From Akkermansiaceae bacterium UBA7331 (GTDB taxonomy: Bacteria; Verrucomicrobiota; Verrucomicrobiia; Verrucomicrobiales; Akkermansiaceae), in the NCBI GenBank assembly GCA_002471255.1, contig DKPP01000011.1, positions 188,922 to 252,921 of the forward strand: DNA of 64,000 nt, in the 5' to 3' direction. A program made the translations under genes and the position numbers. Positions 24,610 to 33,322 of the stretch are shown here, in pieces. The number at the start of each line of letters is the position of its first letter. Position 1 is the first letter of the stretch. A model generated the notes under the pieces. The model had not been told where the DNA came from and made no database searches. It saw only the letters and a list, made by a program, of their open reading frames with translations.

Positions 24610-25422
24610 TTATTTCTCGAGTTTTTTGGCTTGTTGCCAGCCTGCTTCCATTTCATCTAATGAAGCATCAATAAGTGTGTTGCCTTGAGATTGTAAGTGT
24701 TGGTCCATCACATGGAAACGTGATTCAAACTTTTTATTGGCTCCGGCTAAAGCCACTTCGGGATCAATATTTTGCTTGCGGCATAAATTGACAACAGAAA
24801 AGAGTAAATCGCCTAGTTCTTCTTCACGTCTGCGGTCATTTTTGTCGAATTGCAAAGTTTCCTCGACTTCACCGAGTTCTTCTTTGATTTTGTTAATGAC
24901 ATCATCAATATTTTCCCAGTCAAAGCCAACTTTAGCGGCTTTTTTTTGAAGTTTCCAAGCACGTAGGAGTGCCGGTAATCCTTTGGCTGTACCGTGTAAA
25001 TACGGTTTATCTTCCGCATTTTTTTCCTGTCGCTTGATTTTATCCCATTGTAATAAGACCGCATCGGGGGTGTCTGCTTGGTTTTCGCCAAACACATGCG
25101 GATGGCGGCGAATCAATTTTTCACTGATTTCCTGTGCCACATCTTCAAGTGAAAATTGATTTTTTTCTTGAGCGATTTCAGCGTGGAAAACTACTTGTAG
25201 AAGCAAGTCGCCCAGTTCTTCTCTAATGCCGGCACTATCCTGCCGTTGAATGGCTTCGACGACTTCGTATGCTTCTTCTATAACGTTGGTTATGAGTGAT
25301 TCATGTGTCTGTTCCGCATCCCAAGGACAACCGCCGGGTGCTCTTAAACGATGCATGATGGCAACTAATCTCTCCAATTGGAGCTCAGGCTTGGTGCAGT
25401 TGATGATCTCTTCATCGGTCAT
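24610..25422 (-). CDS. mazG: Nucleoside triphosphate pyrophosphohydrolase MazG
   Basis: 270 residues with two MazG folds. The first carries GGCPWDAEQTHESL and EEAYEVVEAI...REELGDLLLQV (EExxE...ExxD metal site, about residues 55-75). The second repeats it as KEELGEVEE...REEELGDLLFSVVN. Hydrolyses (d)NTPs to NMP and pyrophosphate, cleaning the nucleotide pool. Length is that of E. coli MazG. The neighbours do not suggest a toxin-antitoxin role. Confidence 0.95.
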   Translation of the reverse strand: MTDEEIINCTKPELQLERLVAIMHRLRAPGGCPWDAEQTHESLITNVIEEAYEVVEAIQRQDSAGIREELGDLLLQVVFHAEIAQEKNQFSLEDVAQEISEKLIRRHPHVFGENQADTPDAVLLQWDKIKRQEKNAEDKPYLHGTAKGLPALLRAWKLQKKAAKVGFDWENIDDVINKIKEELGEVEETLQFDKNDRRREEELGDLLFSVVNLCRKQNIDPEVALAGANKKFESRFHVMDQHLQSQGNTLIDASLDEMEAGWQQAKKLEK

Positions 25423-25507
25423 GGCAAAAAAATACTAATCTTATTATGCCACAAGGCTAGCTAAATTTCCGCTTTACCATTTTTAGATATCACGGCACAC
25501 TAGGGGC

Positions 25508-25777
25508 ATGGAAGCCTATACATGGAAAGAGCGCACCGAAGACGGAACCATTTTGTATAAAGCCTGTCACCATGCAGGAAGATGGACCTTGGAAACTGCC
25601 CCTAAAGTGGGTCGTGCGCTGAAAGATGAAGTAGTATGGGAAAAAGTGGAGATGAACCGTGACCACTATGAGACATTGCGTGGTTTGGTATGGAATAAAT
25701 ACCAAAGAAAACGCTGTCCGTGGGAATGGGTAGATGCCATTGATAAAATTTTGGAGGATATGGATAAAGAGGACTAA
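25508..25777 (+). CDS. Small conserved-looking protein, function unknown
   Basis: 89 residues, no signal peptide or membrane span, rich in Trp (six) and charged residues. It begins MEAYTWKERTEDGTILYKAC and ends in an acidic helix. No family recognised. It is likely real: it has normal codon use, an ATG shortly after the mazG promoter gap, and lies 22 bp before comF in the same direction. Confidence 0.6.
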   Translation: MEAYTWKERTEDGTILYKACHHAGRWTLETAPKVGRALKDEVVWEKVEMNRDHYETLRGLVWNKYQRKRCPWEWVDAIDKILEDMDKED

Positions 25778-25799
25778 CCTCTTAAATAAGATAAGAAAC

Positions 25800-26555
25800 A
25801 TGAGGGGAGTCATTCGTCAAATTGGTGCCGATTGGCTCTCTTTTCTTTTTCCTCAGTATTGTGAACTTTGTGGTTCAAACCACGATATAAACGGCTACGT
25901 TTGTAAAAAATGTACACAAACGTGGGAACGTATTGAAGCTCCATTTTGTGCGTGTTGTGGTAAACCCTTTGCGGATGCGTGGGCAGATGACGCCCTATGT
26001 TTGGATTGTCGGGATAAAAAGCGCGCTGTAGATTTTGCCCGATCAGTTTGGAAAAATGAGGGTGAAGCTCGCCGCTTGCTACATGAGTTTAAATTTCAAC
26101 GCAAGTTATACTGGCGTGATACTTTTGTGGATGGCCTGATCGAAGTTTTAACATTATTACCTGAATTCCAAAGCCAAAAAGGGTGGGTTGTTATCCCTAT
26201 TCCTTCAGATTTAAGGTCATTTAGGCGGCGCGGTTTTAATCAAGCCCAATTATTGGCTAAGCCCATAGCCAAACATTTAGGGTTAGGTCTGATGCAGCCT
26301 TTGAAGCGATTATCTTCCTCTCGTGAGCAAAAAGAGCTCTCTCGCCAAGCACGATGGAAACATGCCAAAGAATCCTATGCGTTAAAATCTACATACCGTG
26401 GCTCATCCTGTTTGCAAGGAGCTTCCGTTCTGCTAATTGATGATGTGATGACTACAGGTGCTACCTTTGAAGCATGTGCGTCTTTGTTAAAAAAACACAT
26501 GGGAGTCTCGCGTGTCTTAGCCCTAAGTATCGTTCGGGGTGTTTCGTTTACATAA
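25800..26555 (+). CDS. comF: ComF-family amidophosphoribosyltransferase-like protein
   Basis: 251 residues. The N-terminal zinc ribbon has four Cys pairs (CELC, CKKC, CACC, CLDC, about residues 20-85). A type I phosphoribosyltransferase domain follows, with the PRPP loop VLLIDDVMTTGAT near the C-terminus. ComF relatives support DNA uptake in transformable bacteria; the molecular activity is not settled. The start at 25800 (MRGVIRQ) fits the family; an upstream frame reads through the preceding gene. It overlaps the convergent zinc-transporter gene by 8 bp. Confidence 0.9.
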   Translation: MRGVIRQIGADWLSFLFPQYCELCGSNHDINGYVCKKCTQTWERIEAPFCACCGKPFADAWADDALCLDCRDKKRAVDFARSVWKNEGEARRLLHEFKFQRKLYWRDTFVDGLIEVLTLLPEFQSQKGWVVIPIPSDLRSFRRRGFNQAQLLAKPIAKHLGLGLMQPLKRLSSSREQKELSRQARWKHAKESYALKSTYRGSSCLQGASVLLIDDVMTTGATFEACASLLKKHMGVSRVLALSIVRGVSFT

Positions 26556-27351
26556 ACATCCAAATGCTGACTGCCATAAGCATCATTCCTGAGACCAAGC
26601 CGTAAATGGATAAGTGATGTTCTCCATATTCTCTGGCTGTCGGCAATAATTCATCTAGTGAAATAAATACCATAATACCTGCCACGGCGGCAAAGATGAT
26701 GCCGAACATTGTGTTGCTTAAAAACGGCATTAAAACTAAGTAACCGAGTAATGCTCCGACTGGTTCGGAAAGTCCGGATAATAGTGAATAACCAAAAGCT
26801 TTTTTCTTGTTGCCTGTTGCATAATAAATAGGAACTGCCACGGCTATGCCTTCAGGGATGTTGTGAATGGCAATAGCGACAACAATAGGGATGGCAAAGG
26901 CAGGATCTTGCAATGCGGCAATAAATGTTGCCATGCCTTCCGGGAAATTGTGAATTCCGATGGCTAGTCCGGTGTAAAGCCCCGTTCTCAGTAATTTTTT
27001 CTTTGGTTCGTGACGTCTCTTTAATGTTTGAAATGTTTTGATTTCATGAGGATTATCACTATAGGGAATCATTTTATCGATCACAGCGATGAGTAACATT
27101 CCTGCAAAAAATGAAATCATTGTTATCAAAGTGGCTGTGCGCTCACTATATGATTCACTCAAGGCTGCTGCCGCTTTTGGCCAAATATCCACCAACGAAA
27201 CAAAAATCATGACGCCTGCTGAAAATCCAAGACTTACTGAGAGAAATCTATGATTGGAACGATGAACAAATAACGAGATCAAACTCCCTACGCCGGTAGA
27301 TAATCCTGCTAACAAAGTTAAGAAAAAGGCGAAAAGGATTTGTTGGCTCAT
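26548..27351 (-). CDS. zupT: ZIP-family divalent metal transporter (ZupT-like)
   Basis: 267 residues with about eight membrane helices. The two metal-binding helices read HNFPEGMATF and HNIPEGIAVAVP, the ZIP hallmark, and the cytoplasmic loop between helices 3 and 4 is short. It should import zinc and possibly iron or manganese. The length matches ZupT. No Zur box was recognised upstream. Confidence 0.92.
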   Translation of the reverse strand: MSQQILFAFFLTLLAGLSTGVGSLISLFVHRSNHRFLSVSLGFSAGVMIFVSLVDIWPKAAAALSESYSERTATLITMISFFAGMLLIAVIDKMIPYSDNPHEIKTFQTLKRRHEPKKKLLRTGLYTGLAIGIHNFPEGMATFIAALQDPAFAIPIVVAIAIHNIPEGIAVAVPIYYATGNKKKAFGYSLLSGLSEPVGALLGYLVLMPFLSNTMFGIIFAAVAGIMVFISLDELLPTAREYGEHHLSIYGLVSGMMLMAVSIWMFM

Positions 27352-27453
27352 GGCTGATTTATATTATAATAATTCTAAAAATCAATAAAAGTTAGCTATA
27401 TCTAACATATTTTATTGTCATCATATAAGAGACACATTAGACGGGGAAATCGT

Positions 27454-28368
27454 TTATTTTTTTGCGACTGCCATGAGTGTTTGGAAGTGAGGGGGCTCAG
27501 GCTCCTTATCGACAATATCCGTGTAAATATGCTGAAAGCCCGCATCGTAAAGCATGCTTTCCAGTGCCGTAGGGGTAAAACCTAACCATCTATCTGCATA
27601 AAGATCTCTGGCTTCTTCCAAATTATGTTGTAATAGATCTAAAATAACCAAACATCCCCCCGGTTTTAGAATGTTCCAAGCAGCTTCGATCGCCTTTTGG
27701 GGTTTATCAGCATGATGGAGCGCCTGACTTAATAATGCCAAGTCAACGGAATTAGCATCAATGGGTGGTGCTTCGATTTCGCCCAATCGGTATTCCATGT
27801 TGGTTAATCCGTGTTTTTCTGCCAAGGATTGTCCCAATTCAACCATGCTGGGAGAATTATCAATGGCGATAACTTGCTTGGCGGTGGGAGAGAGTAATTG
27901 AGAGACAAATCCTTCACCGGCACCTAAATCGGCCACAACGTCAAAGTTCATAATGCGCAAAAGAGCTCCGGCTAAGCCTTTCCATGAACGACCTGGTGCA
28001 TAGTTTTTACCCATCCTCGCCACGACGTCATCAAAGTAAGCCTGCACCTTGTTTTTACGTCTATCTAGCACGATTTTTAATGCCTTGAGGTCATCCTCGG
28101 TTTCCGGCAGCTCTGCACATGCCTGCATGGTAACTTGTAATAATGAATCATCCAAATGAGCTGAATAGAAAACATTTTTACCTGCTCTGGAATCGCTGAC
28201 GATATCCTCTTTTTTCATTTTGGACAGCTGAGTAGAAATGCTACTTTGACCCATGCCGAGAATTTCTTGTAGCTCCGCCACACTAAGTGATTCTTCATTT
28301 AAGACATGAATAATTCTTAGTCTAGTGGGGTCTGTCAGCAGTTTGAGCGTTTTTAGGATTGACTTCAT
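27454..28368 (-). CDS. ArsR-family HTH regulator fused to a SAM-dependent methyltransferase domain
   Basis: 304 residues. Residues 5-75 are an ArsR winged helix (LTDPTRLRIIHVL, ELQEILGMGQSSISTQLSKM). Residues 130-300 are a class I methyltransferase fold with motif I VVADLGAGEG at 143-152. The gene is divergent from metK-ahcY with 42 bp between the start codons. Context and a palindrome there suggest it senses SAM or SAH through the methyltransferase-like domain and represses the SAM cycle. SahR-type ArsR regulators do this in Proteobacteria; the link here is inference. The start at 28368 (MKSILKTLK) is preferred over 28425, which overlaps metK. Confidence 0.88.
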   Translation of the reverse strand: MKSILKTLKLLTDPTRLRIIHVLNEESLSVAELQEILGMGQSSISTQLSKMKKEDIVSDSRAGKNVFYSAHLDDSLLQVTMQACAELPETEDDLKALKIVLDRRKNKVQAYFDDVVARMGKNYAPGRSWKGLAGALLRIMNFDVVADLGAGEGFVSQLLSPTAKQVIAIDNSPSMVELGQSLAEKHGLTNMEYRLGEIEAPPIDANSVDLALLSQALHHADKPQKAIEAAWNILKPGGCLVILDLLQHNLEEARDLYADRWLGFTPTALESMLYDAGFQHIYTDIVDKEPEPPHFQTLMAVAKK

Positions 28369-28381
28369 AATATAATAATAT

Positions 28382-28405
28382 ATCAACAAATCACGATTTG
28401 ACGAT
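28382..28405. promoter_or_regulatory. Palindromic operator between the ArsR-methyltransferase gene and metK
   Basis: The sequence has the form ATC-N2-CAAATC-N2-GATTTG-N2-GAT, a perfect two-part inverted repeat of 24 bp. It ends 5 bp before the metK ATG. A TATAAT at 28371-28376 lies directly upstream, so a dimer bound here would block the metK transcription start. The ArsR-type protein encoded next to it is the obvious ligand. Confidence 0.7.
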
Positions 28406-28410
28406 ACGAC

Positions 28411-29586
28411 ATGAAAAATCCGCACATTTTTACATCAGAATCTGTAGGTGAAGGGCATCCTGATAAGGTTGCGGACTACATTTCCGATTCTATTTTAGAC
28501 GCTTGTTTGGCACAAGATAAATTTGCCCGTGTAGCTTGTGAGACTTTGGTTAAAAGCAATACGGTAGTCATTGCCGGCGAAATCACAACAACCGCCGACA
28601 TTAACCCTGAAAAGATAGCCCGCGAAGCCATTCGTGAGATTGGTTATTGTACCGAGCATGATGATGCTGTTTTCCATGCTGATACGGTATTTGTGATTAA
28701 CCTTTTGACCGGGCAATCTCCTGACATTGCTCAAGGCGTAGATGCTTGTGATGCTGAAGGTAAAGGCCATGCTGAACAAGGTGCCGGTGACCAAGGTATC
28801 ATGTTTGGTTATGCTACTAATGAAACGGAAGAATATCTTTCTGCTCCAATCGTATTTGCTCATAAATTGCTTCAAGAATTGGCTCGTCGACGCCATTCCG
28901 GCAAAGTTTCTTGGTTGCGCCCCGATTGTAAATCTCAGGTAGCAGTTGCTTATGACGAAGCAGGCAAGCCATCCCATATCAACAACGTGGTAATTTCTAC
29001 ACAACATACGGCAGATGTTTCTCATGAAACGATTCGTGAATATTGTGTCGATTTAATTAAATCCGTTTTACCTGCTGAGCTTTTGGACGATGAGACCGAA
29101 TATTTCATTAACCCAACCGGTAAATTCGTTATTGGTGGACCACATGGCGATACCGGATTGACCGGTCGTAAGATCATCGTAGATACCTACGGTGGCATGG
29201 GTCGTCATGGTGGTGGTGCTTTCTCCGGTAAAGATCCATCTAAGGTAGACCGTTCTGCCGCTTATATGTGCCGTTGGGTGGCCAAGCATATTGTTGCCGC
29301 AGGTTTAGCTGACCGTTGTGAATTACAAGTGGCATACGCCATCGGCTATCCTGAGCCGGTATCCATTCGTGTTGAGACCTTCGGTACCGGTAAAGCTAGC
29401 GAAGGTGCTATTGAGGAAATTGTTGAAAAAGTATTTTCCTTTAAGCCTGCCGACATGGTGAAGCAACTTGATTTGCTTGCTCCGATCTACCGTAAATCTA
29501 CCCATTATGGACATTTCGGTAAAGCCGGACTTCCTTGGGAAGAGCTTGATTCCGCTCGCATTGAACAACTTAAATCAATCCTTTAA
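28411..29586 (+). CDS. metK: S-adenosylmethionine synthetase
   Basis: 391 residues. Makes SAM from methionine and ATP. N-terminal FTSESVGEGHPDK, GAGDQGIMFGYA, the P-loop-like GGPHGDTGLTGRK, and DPSKVDRSAAYMCR are all present. Only about 27 nt of 5' leader seem possible from the TATAAT, so there is no room for a SAM riboswitch. Forms an operon with ahcY 4 bp downstream. Confidence 0.97.
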   Translation: MKNPHIFTSESVGEGHPDKVADYISDSILDACLAQDKFARVACETLVKSNTVVIAGEITTTADINPEKIAREAIREIGYCTEHDDAVFHADTVFVINLLTGQSPDIAQGVDACDAEGKGHAEQGAGDQGIMFGYATNETEEYLSAPIVFAHKLLQELARRRHSGKVSWLRPDCKSQVAVAYDEAGKPSHINNVVISTQHTADVSHETIREYCVDLIKSVLPAELLDDETEYFINPTGKFVIGGPHGDTGLTGRKIIVDTYGGMGRHGGGAFSGKDPSKVDRSAAYMCRWVAKHIVAAGLADRCELQVAYAIGYPEPVSIRVETFGTGKASEGAIEEIVEKVFSFKPADMVKQLDLLAPIYRKSTHYGHFGKAGLPWEELDSARIEQLKSIL

Positions 29587-29590
29587 TTAT

Positions 29591-31006
29591 ATGTTTAGTT
29601 TACAAGAACCTCACGTGGTACGTGATATGAGCCTTGCTGATTTTGGCCGCAAGGAATTGGATATTGCCGAGCATGAAATGCCAGGCCTTATGGCTGTGCG
29701 TGAACAATATGCAGCAGGTAAGCCCTTAGCCGGAGTACGCATCATGGGCTCTTTGCACATGACCATTCAAACGGGTGTGCTTATTGAGACACTCGTGGCA
29801 TTAGGTGCTACAGTGCGTTGGGCAAGCTGCAACATCTTTTCTACTCAAGACCATGCCGCTGCCGCTATTGCTGCAACAGGAGTGCCTGTTTTTGCATGGA
29901 AGGGTGAAACATTGGAAGAATACTGGTGGTGTACTTGGGCCGCTATGAACTTTGGTGATGACCTAGGTCCTCAGTTGATTGTTGATGATGGCGGCGATGC
30001 TACATTACTCTTGCACAAGGGCTACGAAATGGAAGATGGTTCCGATTGGGTGAATACTCCATCCGATTCCAAAGAAGAGGAAATCATTAAGAACCTTCTC
30101 AAAAAAATCGGTGCCGAAAAACCGGGGATTTTCCATCGTTGGATGTCCGAGTTGAAGGGTGTTTCCGAAGAAACCACCACCGGCGTACATCGCTTGTATC
30201 AAATGCAAGAGGCCGGTAAACTTCTTATCCCTGCCATTAACGTTAACGATTCTGTGACCAAGTCCAAGTTTGATAACTTGTATGGCTGTCGTGAATCCCT
30301 TGTTGACGGTATCAAGCGCGCTACAGACGTAATGATTGCCGGTAAGGTAGCCGTAGTTTGCGGTTATGGTGACGTAGGTAAGGGCTGTGCTCAATCTTTA
30401 CGTGGCATGGGCGCACAAGTAGTCGTGACCGAGGTGGATCCTATTTGTGCCTTACAAGCCGCTATGGAAGGTTACCGAGTCTTGACTGTGGAAGACACAT
30501 TGGGCTGGGCTGACATCTATGTGACCACCACGGGCAACCGTGACATCATCCGTATCGAACATATGGATAAGATGAAGGACCAAGCTATCGTGTGTAACAT
30601 CGGCCACTTTGATAACGAAATCCAAGTAACTAAACTTGAAGAATATCCGGGAGTTGCCAAATTAAATATCAAGCCACAAGTTGATCGTTATACCTTCCCA
30701 AATGGTTCATCTATTTATCTTCTTGCTGAAGGTAGATTGGTCAACTTAGGTTGCGCTACCGGTCACCCAAGCTTTGTGATGTCAAATAGCTTTGCTAACC
30801 AAGTTTTGGCTCAGTTGGAATTATGGAAAACACGTGAAAACCGTCCGATCGGTGTAGAAGTGCTTCCAAAAATCCTCGATGAAGAAGTAGCTCGCCTCCA
30901 CCTTAAGAAAATCGGTTGCAAGTTAACAAGCTTATCTCAAGAGCAAGCCGACTATATCGGCGTGCCGGTAGAAGGTCCATATAAAGCCGACCTTTACCGT
31001 TATTAA
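29591..31006 (+). CDS. ahcY: Adenosylhomocysteinase
   Basis: 471 residues. Hydrolyses SAH to adenosine and homocysteine with bound NAD. Signatures: SCNIFSTQDHAAAAI near the N-terminus, the NAD loop VAVVCGYGDVGKGCAQ, and the C-terminal GPYKADLYRY. The start at 29591 (MFSLQEPHVV) follows metK by 4 bp; a longer frame reads through metK. With MetK it closes the methylation cycle. Confidence 0.96.
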   Translation: MFSLQEPHVVRDMSLADFGRKELDIAEHEMPGLMAVREQYAAGKPLAGVRIMGSLHMTIQTGVLIETLVALGATVRWASCNIFSTQDHAAAAIAATGVPVFAWKGETLEEYWWCTWAAMNFGDDLGPQLIVDDGGDATLLLHKGYEMEDGSDWVNTPSDSKEEEIIKNLLKKIGAEKPGIFHRWMSELKGVSEETTTGVHRLYQMQEAGKLLIPAINVNDSVTKSKFDNLYGCRESLVDGIKRATDVMIAGKVAVVCGYGDVGKGCAQSLRGMGAQVVVTEVDPICALQAAMEGYRVLTVEDTLGWADIYVTTTGNRDIIRIEHMDKMKDQAIVCNIGHFDNEIQVTKLEEYPGVAKLNIKPQVDRYTFPNGSSIYLLAEGRLVNLGCATGHPSFVMSNSFANQVLAQLELWKTRENRPIGVEVLPKILDEEVARLHLKKIGCKLTSLSQEQADYIGVPVEGPYKADLYRY

Positions 31007-31030
31007 GATCATACAGATATTTTAATAAAC

Positions 31031-31064
31031 AAAGGCTGCCCTGCAATAGCGGGACAGCCTTTTT
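31031..31064 (+). terminator. Terminator of metK-ahcY
   Basis: An 8-bp stem (aaaggctg / cagccttt) continued by ccc/ggg with a small bulge, followed by T5; 24 bp after ahcY. Confidence 0.82.
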
Positions 31065-31088
31065 ATTGTGATTATTTGAAAAAGCGTT

Positions 31089-31514
31089 TTATGCCATATT
31101 CATGTCCATCCATGAATTGAGGATTTCCACGGCGGCTACTTGGTCAACGATGGGTTTAAATTGTTTCGCCTTTTTACCTGACGCATGAAGTTTTTCATGA
31201 GCAATGACAGTTGTAAGGCATTCGTCAACGTAGATAAGTGGGATTTGAGGTAGGGCTGCATGAAGTTTTTCGCCAAAGGCTCTGACCTTTTCTGCTGCTG
31301 TCCCTTCCGTGCCATCCATCCTAATGGGCAGACCTAATACTAGCGTCTTGATGGCTCGTTGTTGCACCAGTTCGGCAATGCGAGTGATGGGGTCGGTCTT
31401 TTGTAAATGAATGGTTTCGACCGGATGTGCCATAATTCCTATGGGATCCGTGGCAGCGATACCTATGCGGGCATCACCGTAATCAATTCCTAATGCCGGG
31501 TGGGTGGAAAACAT
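31089..31514 (-). CDS. ruvX: RuvX/YqgF-family pre-16S rRNA nuclease
   Basis: 141 residues, RNase H-like fold. GIDYGDARIGIAATDPIGI carries the first catalytic Asp, LVLGLPIRMDGTEG the second motif, and YVDECLTT the third acidic site. YqgF matures the 5' end of 16S rRNA in E. coli. Older annotations call it a Holliday junction resolvase. It lies 2 bp after the guanylyltransferase gene in the same direction. Confidence 0.93.
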   Translation of the reverse strand: MFSTHPALGIDYGDARIGIAATDPIGIMAHPVETIHLQKTDPITRIAELVQQRAIKTLVLGLPIRMDGTEGTAAEKVRAFGEKLHAALPQIPLIYVDECLTTVIAHEKLHASGKKAKQFKPIVDQVAAVEILNSWMDMNMA

Positions 31515-31516
31515 TG

Positions 31517-32578
31517 TTAAATAAGATGGTCAGGGAGTTGGTTGACGATTTTTTTGATATCGTCAGCTTTATTTTTATCTGCGACCAATAAGGCGTCAGG
31601 CGTATCGACAACGATCAAATCTTCGACGCCAAGTAAGGCTACATGCTTTTGAGTGTCTAAAGAAAAGATGATATTTCCCTTACTATCTTGAGCCGTAATA
31701 TCGGTATTGGTCTTATTTTCCATTTGTGTTGCCAAATAAGTGGCGACCGATATCCATGAACCAACATCATCCCAGTCAAAAGAAGCTTCGAAGTTGAGAA
31801 CTCGATCAGCCTTTTCCATTAGGGCGAAATCGATAGAAATAGGTGTAAGTTCAGGGAATAGGGTGGTAATTGTTTCTTCAGGAGCAGGTGATTCGCTCAA
31901 TGTGTCGACAAAGTGTGCGAGCTCAGGACAATATTTTTCCAATTGGCGATGCACCGTATTTACATTCCACACAAACATGCCGGCATTCCAACAATAATTC
32001 CCTTGAGATAGATAAGATCTAGCCGTATCCATATCGGGCTTTTCCTTAAAATTAAGTACTTCGCGACATTCATGGCTTAAGTTTGGAGTTGGCACGATGT
32101 CTCCTCGTTGGATGTAGCCGTAGGATGGGCAAGGCCATGTAGGTTTAATGCCGACGGTGATAAGAGCTTGTTGCTCTTCCGCGGCCGTTAAAGCATCTCT
32201 CATGAGAGATTTGAAGGCTTGATCGTCTTGGATGAGTTGGTCAGACGGGATTACGATCATGTTGGCCTTTGGATCAATAGATTTAATAATCCCGATACCT
32301 AAGGCAATAGCCGGAGCCGTATCACGTCTGACCGGCTCGGATATGATGTTACAGGCAGGGATGTCACTAGCCTGACGACGTACTTCCTCTTCTTGCAAAT
32401 GGTTTGTCAGGATGAAAATCTGGTGATTAGGGACAAGGCCATCAAGTCTAGAGATTGCCTGTTTAAGTAGAGAGCCGTTGCCAAAGAGGTTTAAAAGTTG
32501 TTTTGGCTTGTGGTCTCTGGACAGGGGCCAAAATCTTGTTCCGCTGCCGCCAGCTAGAATGAGTGCGTAGTTGTTCAT
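31517..32578 (-). CDS. manC: Mannose-1-phosphate guanylyltransferase
   Basis: 353 residues. Makes GDP-mannose from mannose-1-P and GTP. Nucleotidyltransferase signature ALILAGGSGTRFWPLSRDHK PKQLL at the N-terminus, then FKEKPDM and WNAGMFVW. It lacks the C-terminal isomerase domain found in bifunctional proteins, so it is the monofunctional type. The start at 32578 (MNNYALIL) leaves a normal N-terminus. GDP-mannose would feed surface glycans. Confidence 0.92.
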   Translation of the reverse strand: MNNYALILAGGSGTRFWPLSRDHKPKQLLNLFGNGSLLKQAISRLDGLVPNHQIFILTNHLQEEEVRRQASDIPACNIISEPVRRDTAPAIALGIGIIKSIDPKANMIVIPSDQLIQDDQAFKSLMRDALTAAEEQQALITVGIKPTWPCPSYGYIQRGDIVPTPNLSHECREVLNFKEKPDMDTARSYLSQGNYCWNAGMFVWNVNTVHRQLEKYCPELAHFVDTLSESPAPEETITTLFPELTPISIDFALMEKADRVLNFEASFDWDDVGSWISVATYLATQMENKTNTDITAQDSKGNIIFSLDTQKHVALLGVEDLIVVDTPDALLVADKNKADDIKKIVNQLPDHLI

Positions 32579-32597
32579 TTCAATAATCAATATGATA

Positions 32598-33311
32598 TTA
32601 AATTTTTCCGAATTTACGATGGCGTGTATTGTAATCGGTTAAAGCTTCTAAAAATTCTTTTTCAGAAAAGTCAGGCCAAAGTGTCGGTGTGACGAATAAT
32701 TCCGTATAACTGATTTGCCACAAAAGAAAGTTTGATATTCTCATTTCACCCGAAGTACGTATGAGTAAATCAGGATCCGGCATGCCTGCCGTATCAAGAT
32801 GTTTTTCGAATAATTCGTGTGTAATTTGTTCAGGATTGAGTTGCCCTGATTGAGCCATGTGAGCTATTTTTTTTGTTGCTTCAACGATTTCATCACGAGA
32901 ACCATAGGATAAAGCTAATACAAGATGAAGAGTCTTGTTATCCTTGGTTTGTTCGACAACACGATTCAATAATTGTTGGGTTTTTGCCGGTAATTTGGCC
33001 GTGTTACCAATGGTGGAAAGTCTTATATCCTGCTTCTCTAATGAAGAAACTTTTTCTTTAAGGAAATGATGAAGAAGAGACATTAATGCCTTTACTTCCA
33101 AAGATGGTCGATTCCAGTTTTCAGATGAAAATGCATACAATGTCAACATAGGGATGCCGTGGCGAATACATGATTCGATACATCTGGATACGGCATCGGC
33201 TCCTGCTCTATGACCAAAGGTGCGGGGCTTCCCTTGTTGTTTTGCCCATCGCCCATTGCCATCCATAATGCAGGCAATATGTGTGGGTTTATTGTCAAAG
33301 TCAGTTTTCAT
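32598..33311 (-). CDS. uppS: Isoprenyl transferase (undecaprenyl diphosphate synthase)
   Basis: 237 residues. Condenses IPP onto FPP in cis to make the lipid carrier for peptidoglycan and O-antigen. IMDGNGRWAKQQGKPRTFGHRAGAD carries the catalytic Asp, YAFSSENWNRP follows, and the C-terminal DLLIRTSGEMRISNFLLWQ contains the diphosphate-binding Arg/Ser. Normal length. Twelve bases separate it from the topoisomerase gene upstream. Confidence 0.96.
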   Translation of the reverse strand: MKTDFDNKPTHIACIMDGNGRWAKQQGKPRTFGHRAGADAVSRCIESCIRHGIPMLTLYAFSSENWNRPSLEVKALMSLLHHFLKEKVSSLEKQDIRLSTIGNTAKLPAKTQQLLNRVVEQTKDNKTLHLVLALSYGSRDEIVEATKKIAHMAQSGQLNPEQITHELFEKHLDTAGMPDPDLLIRTSGEMRISNFLLWQISYTELFVTPTLWPDFSEKEFLEALTDYNTRHRKFGKI

Positions 33312-33322
33312 ATACCGAATAT

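Noticed and set aside
28369..28410. SAM riboswitch in front of metK
   Set aside because: Only 42 bp separate the divergent start codons and no riboswitch core is present.
31089..31514. Calling RuvX a Holliday junction resolvase
   Set aside because: The family's demonstrated role in E. coli is 16S rRNA 5' maturation; resolvase activity is only a historical prediction.
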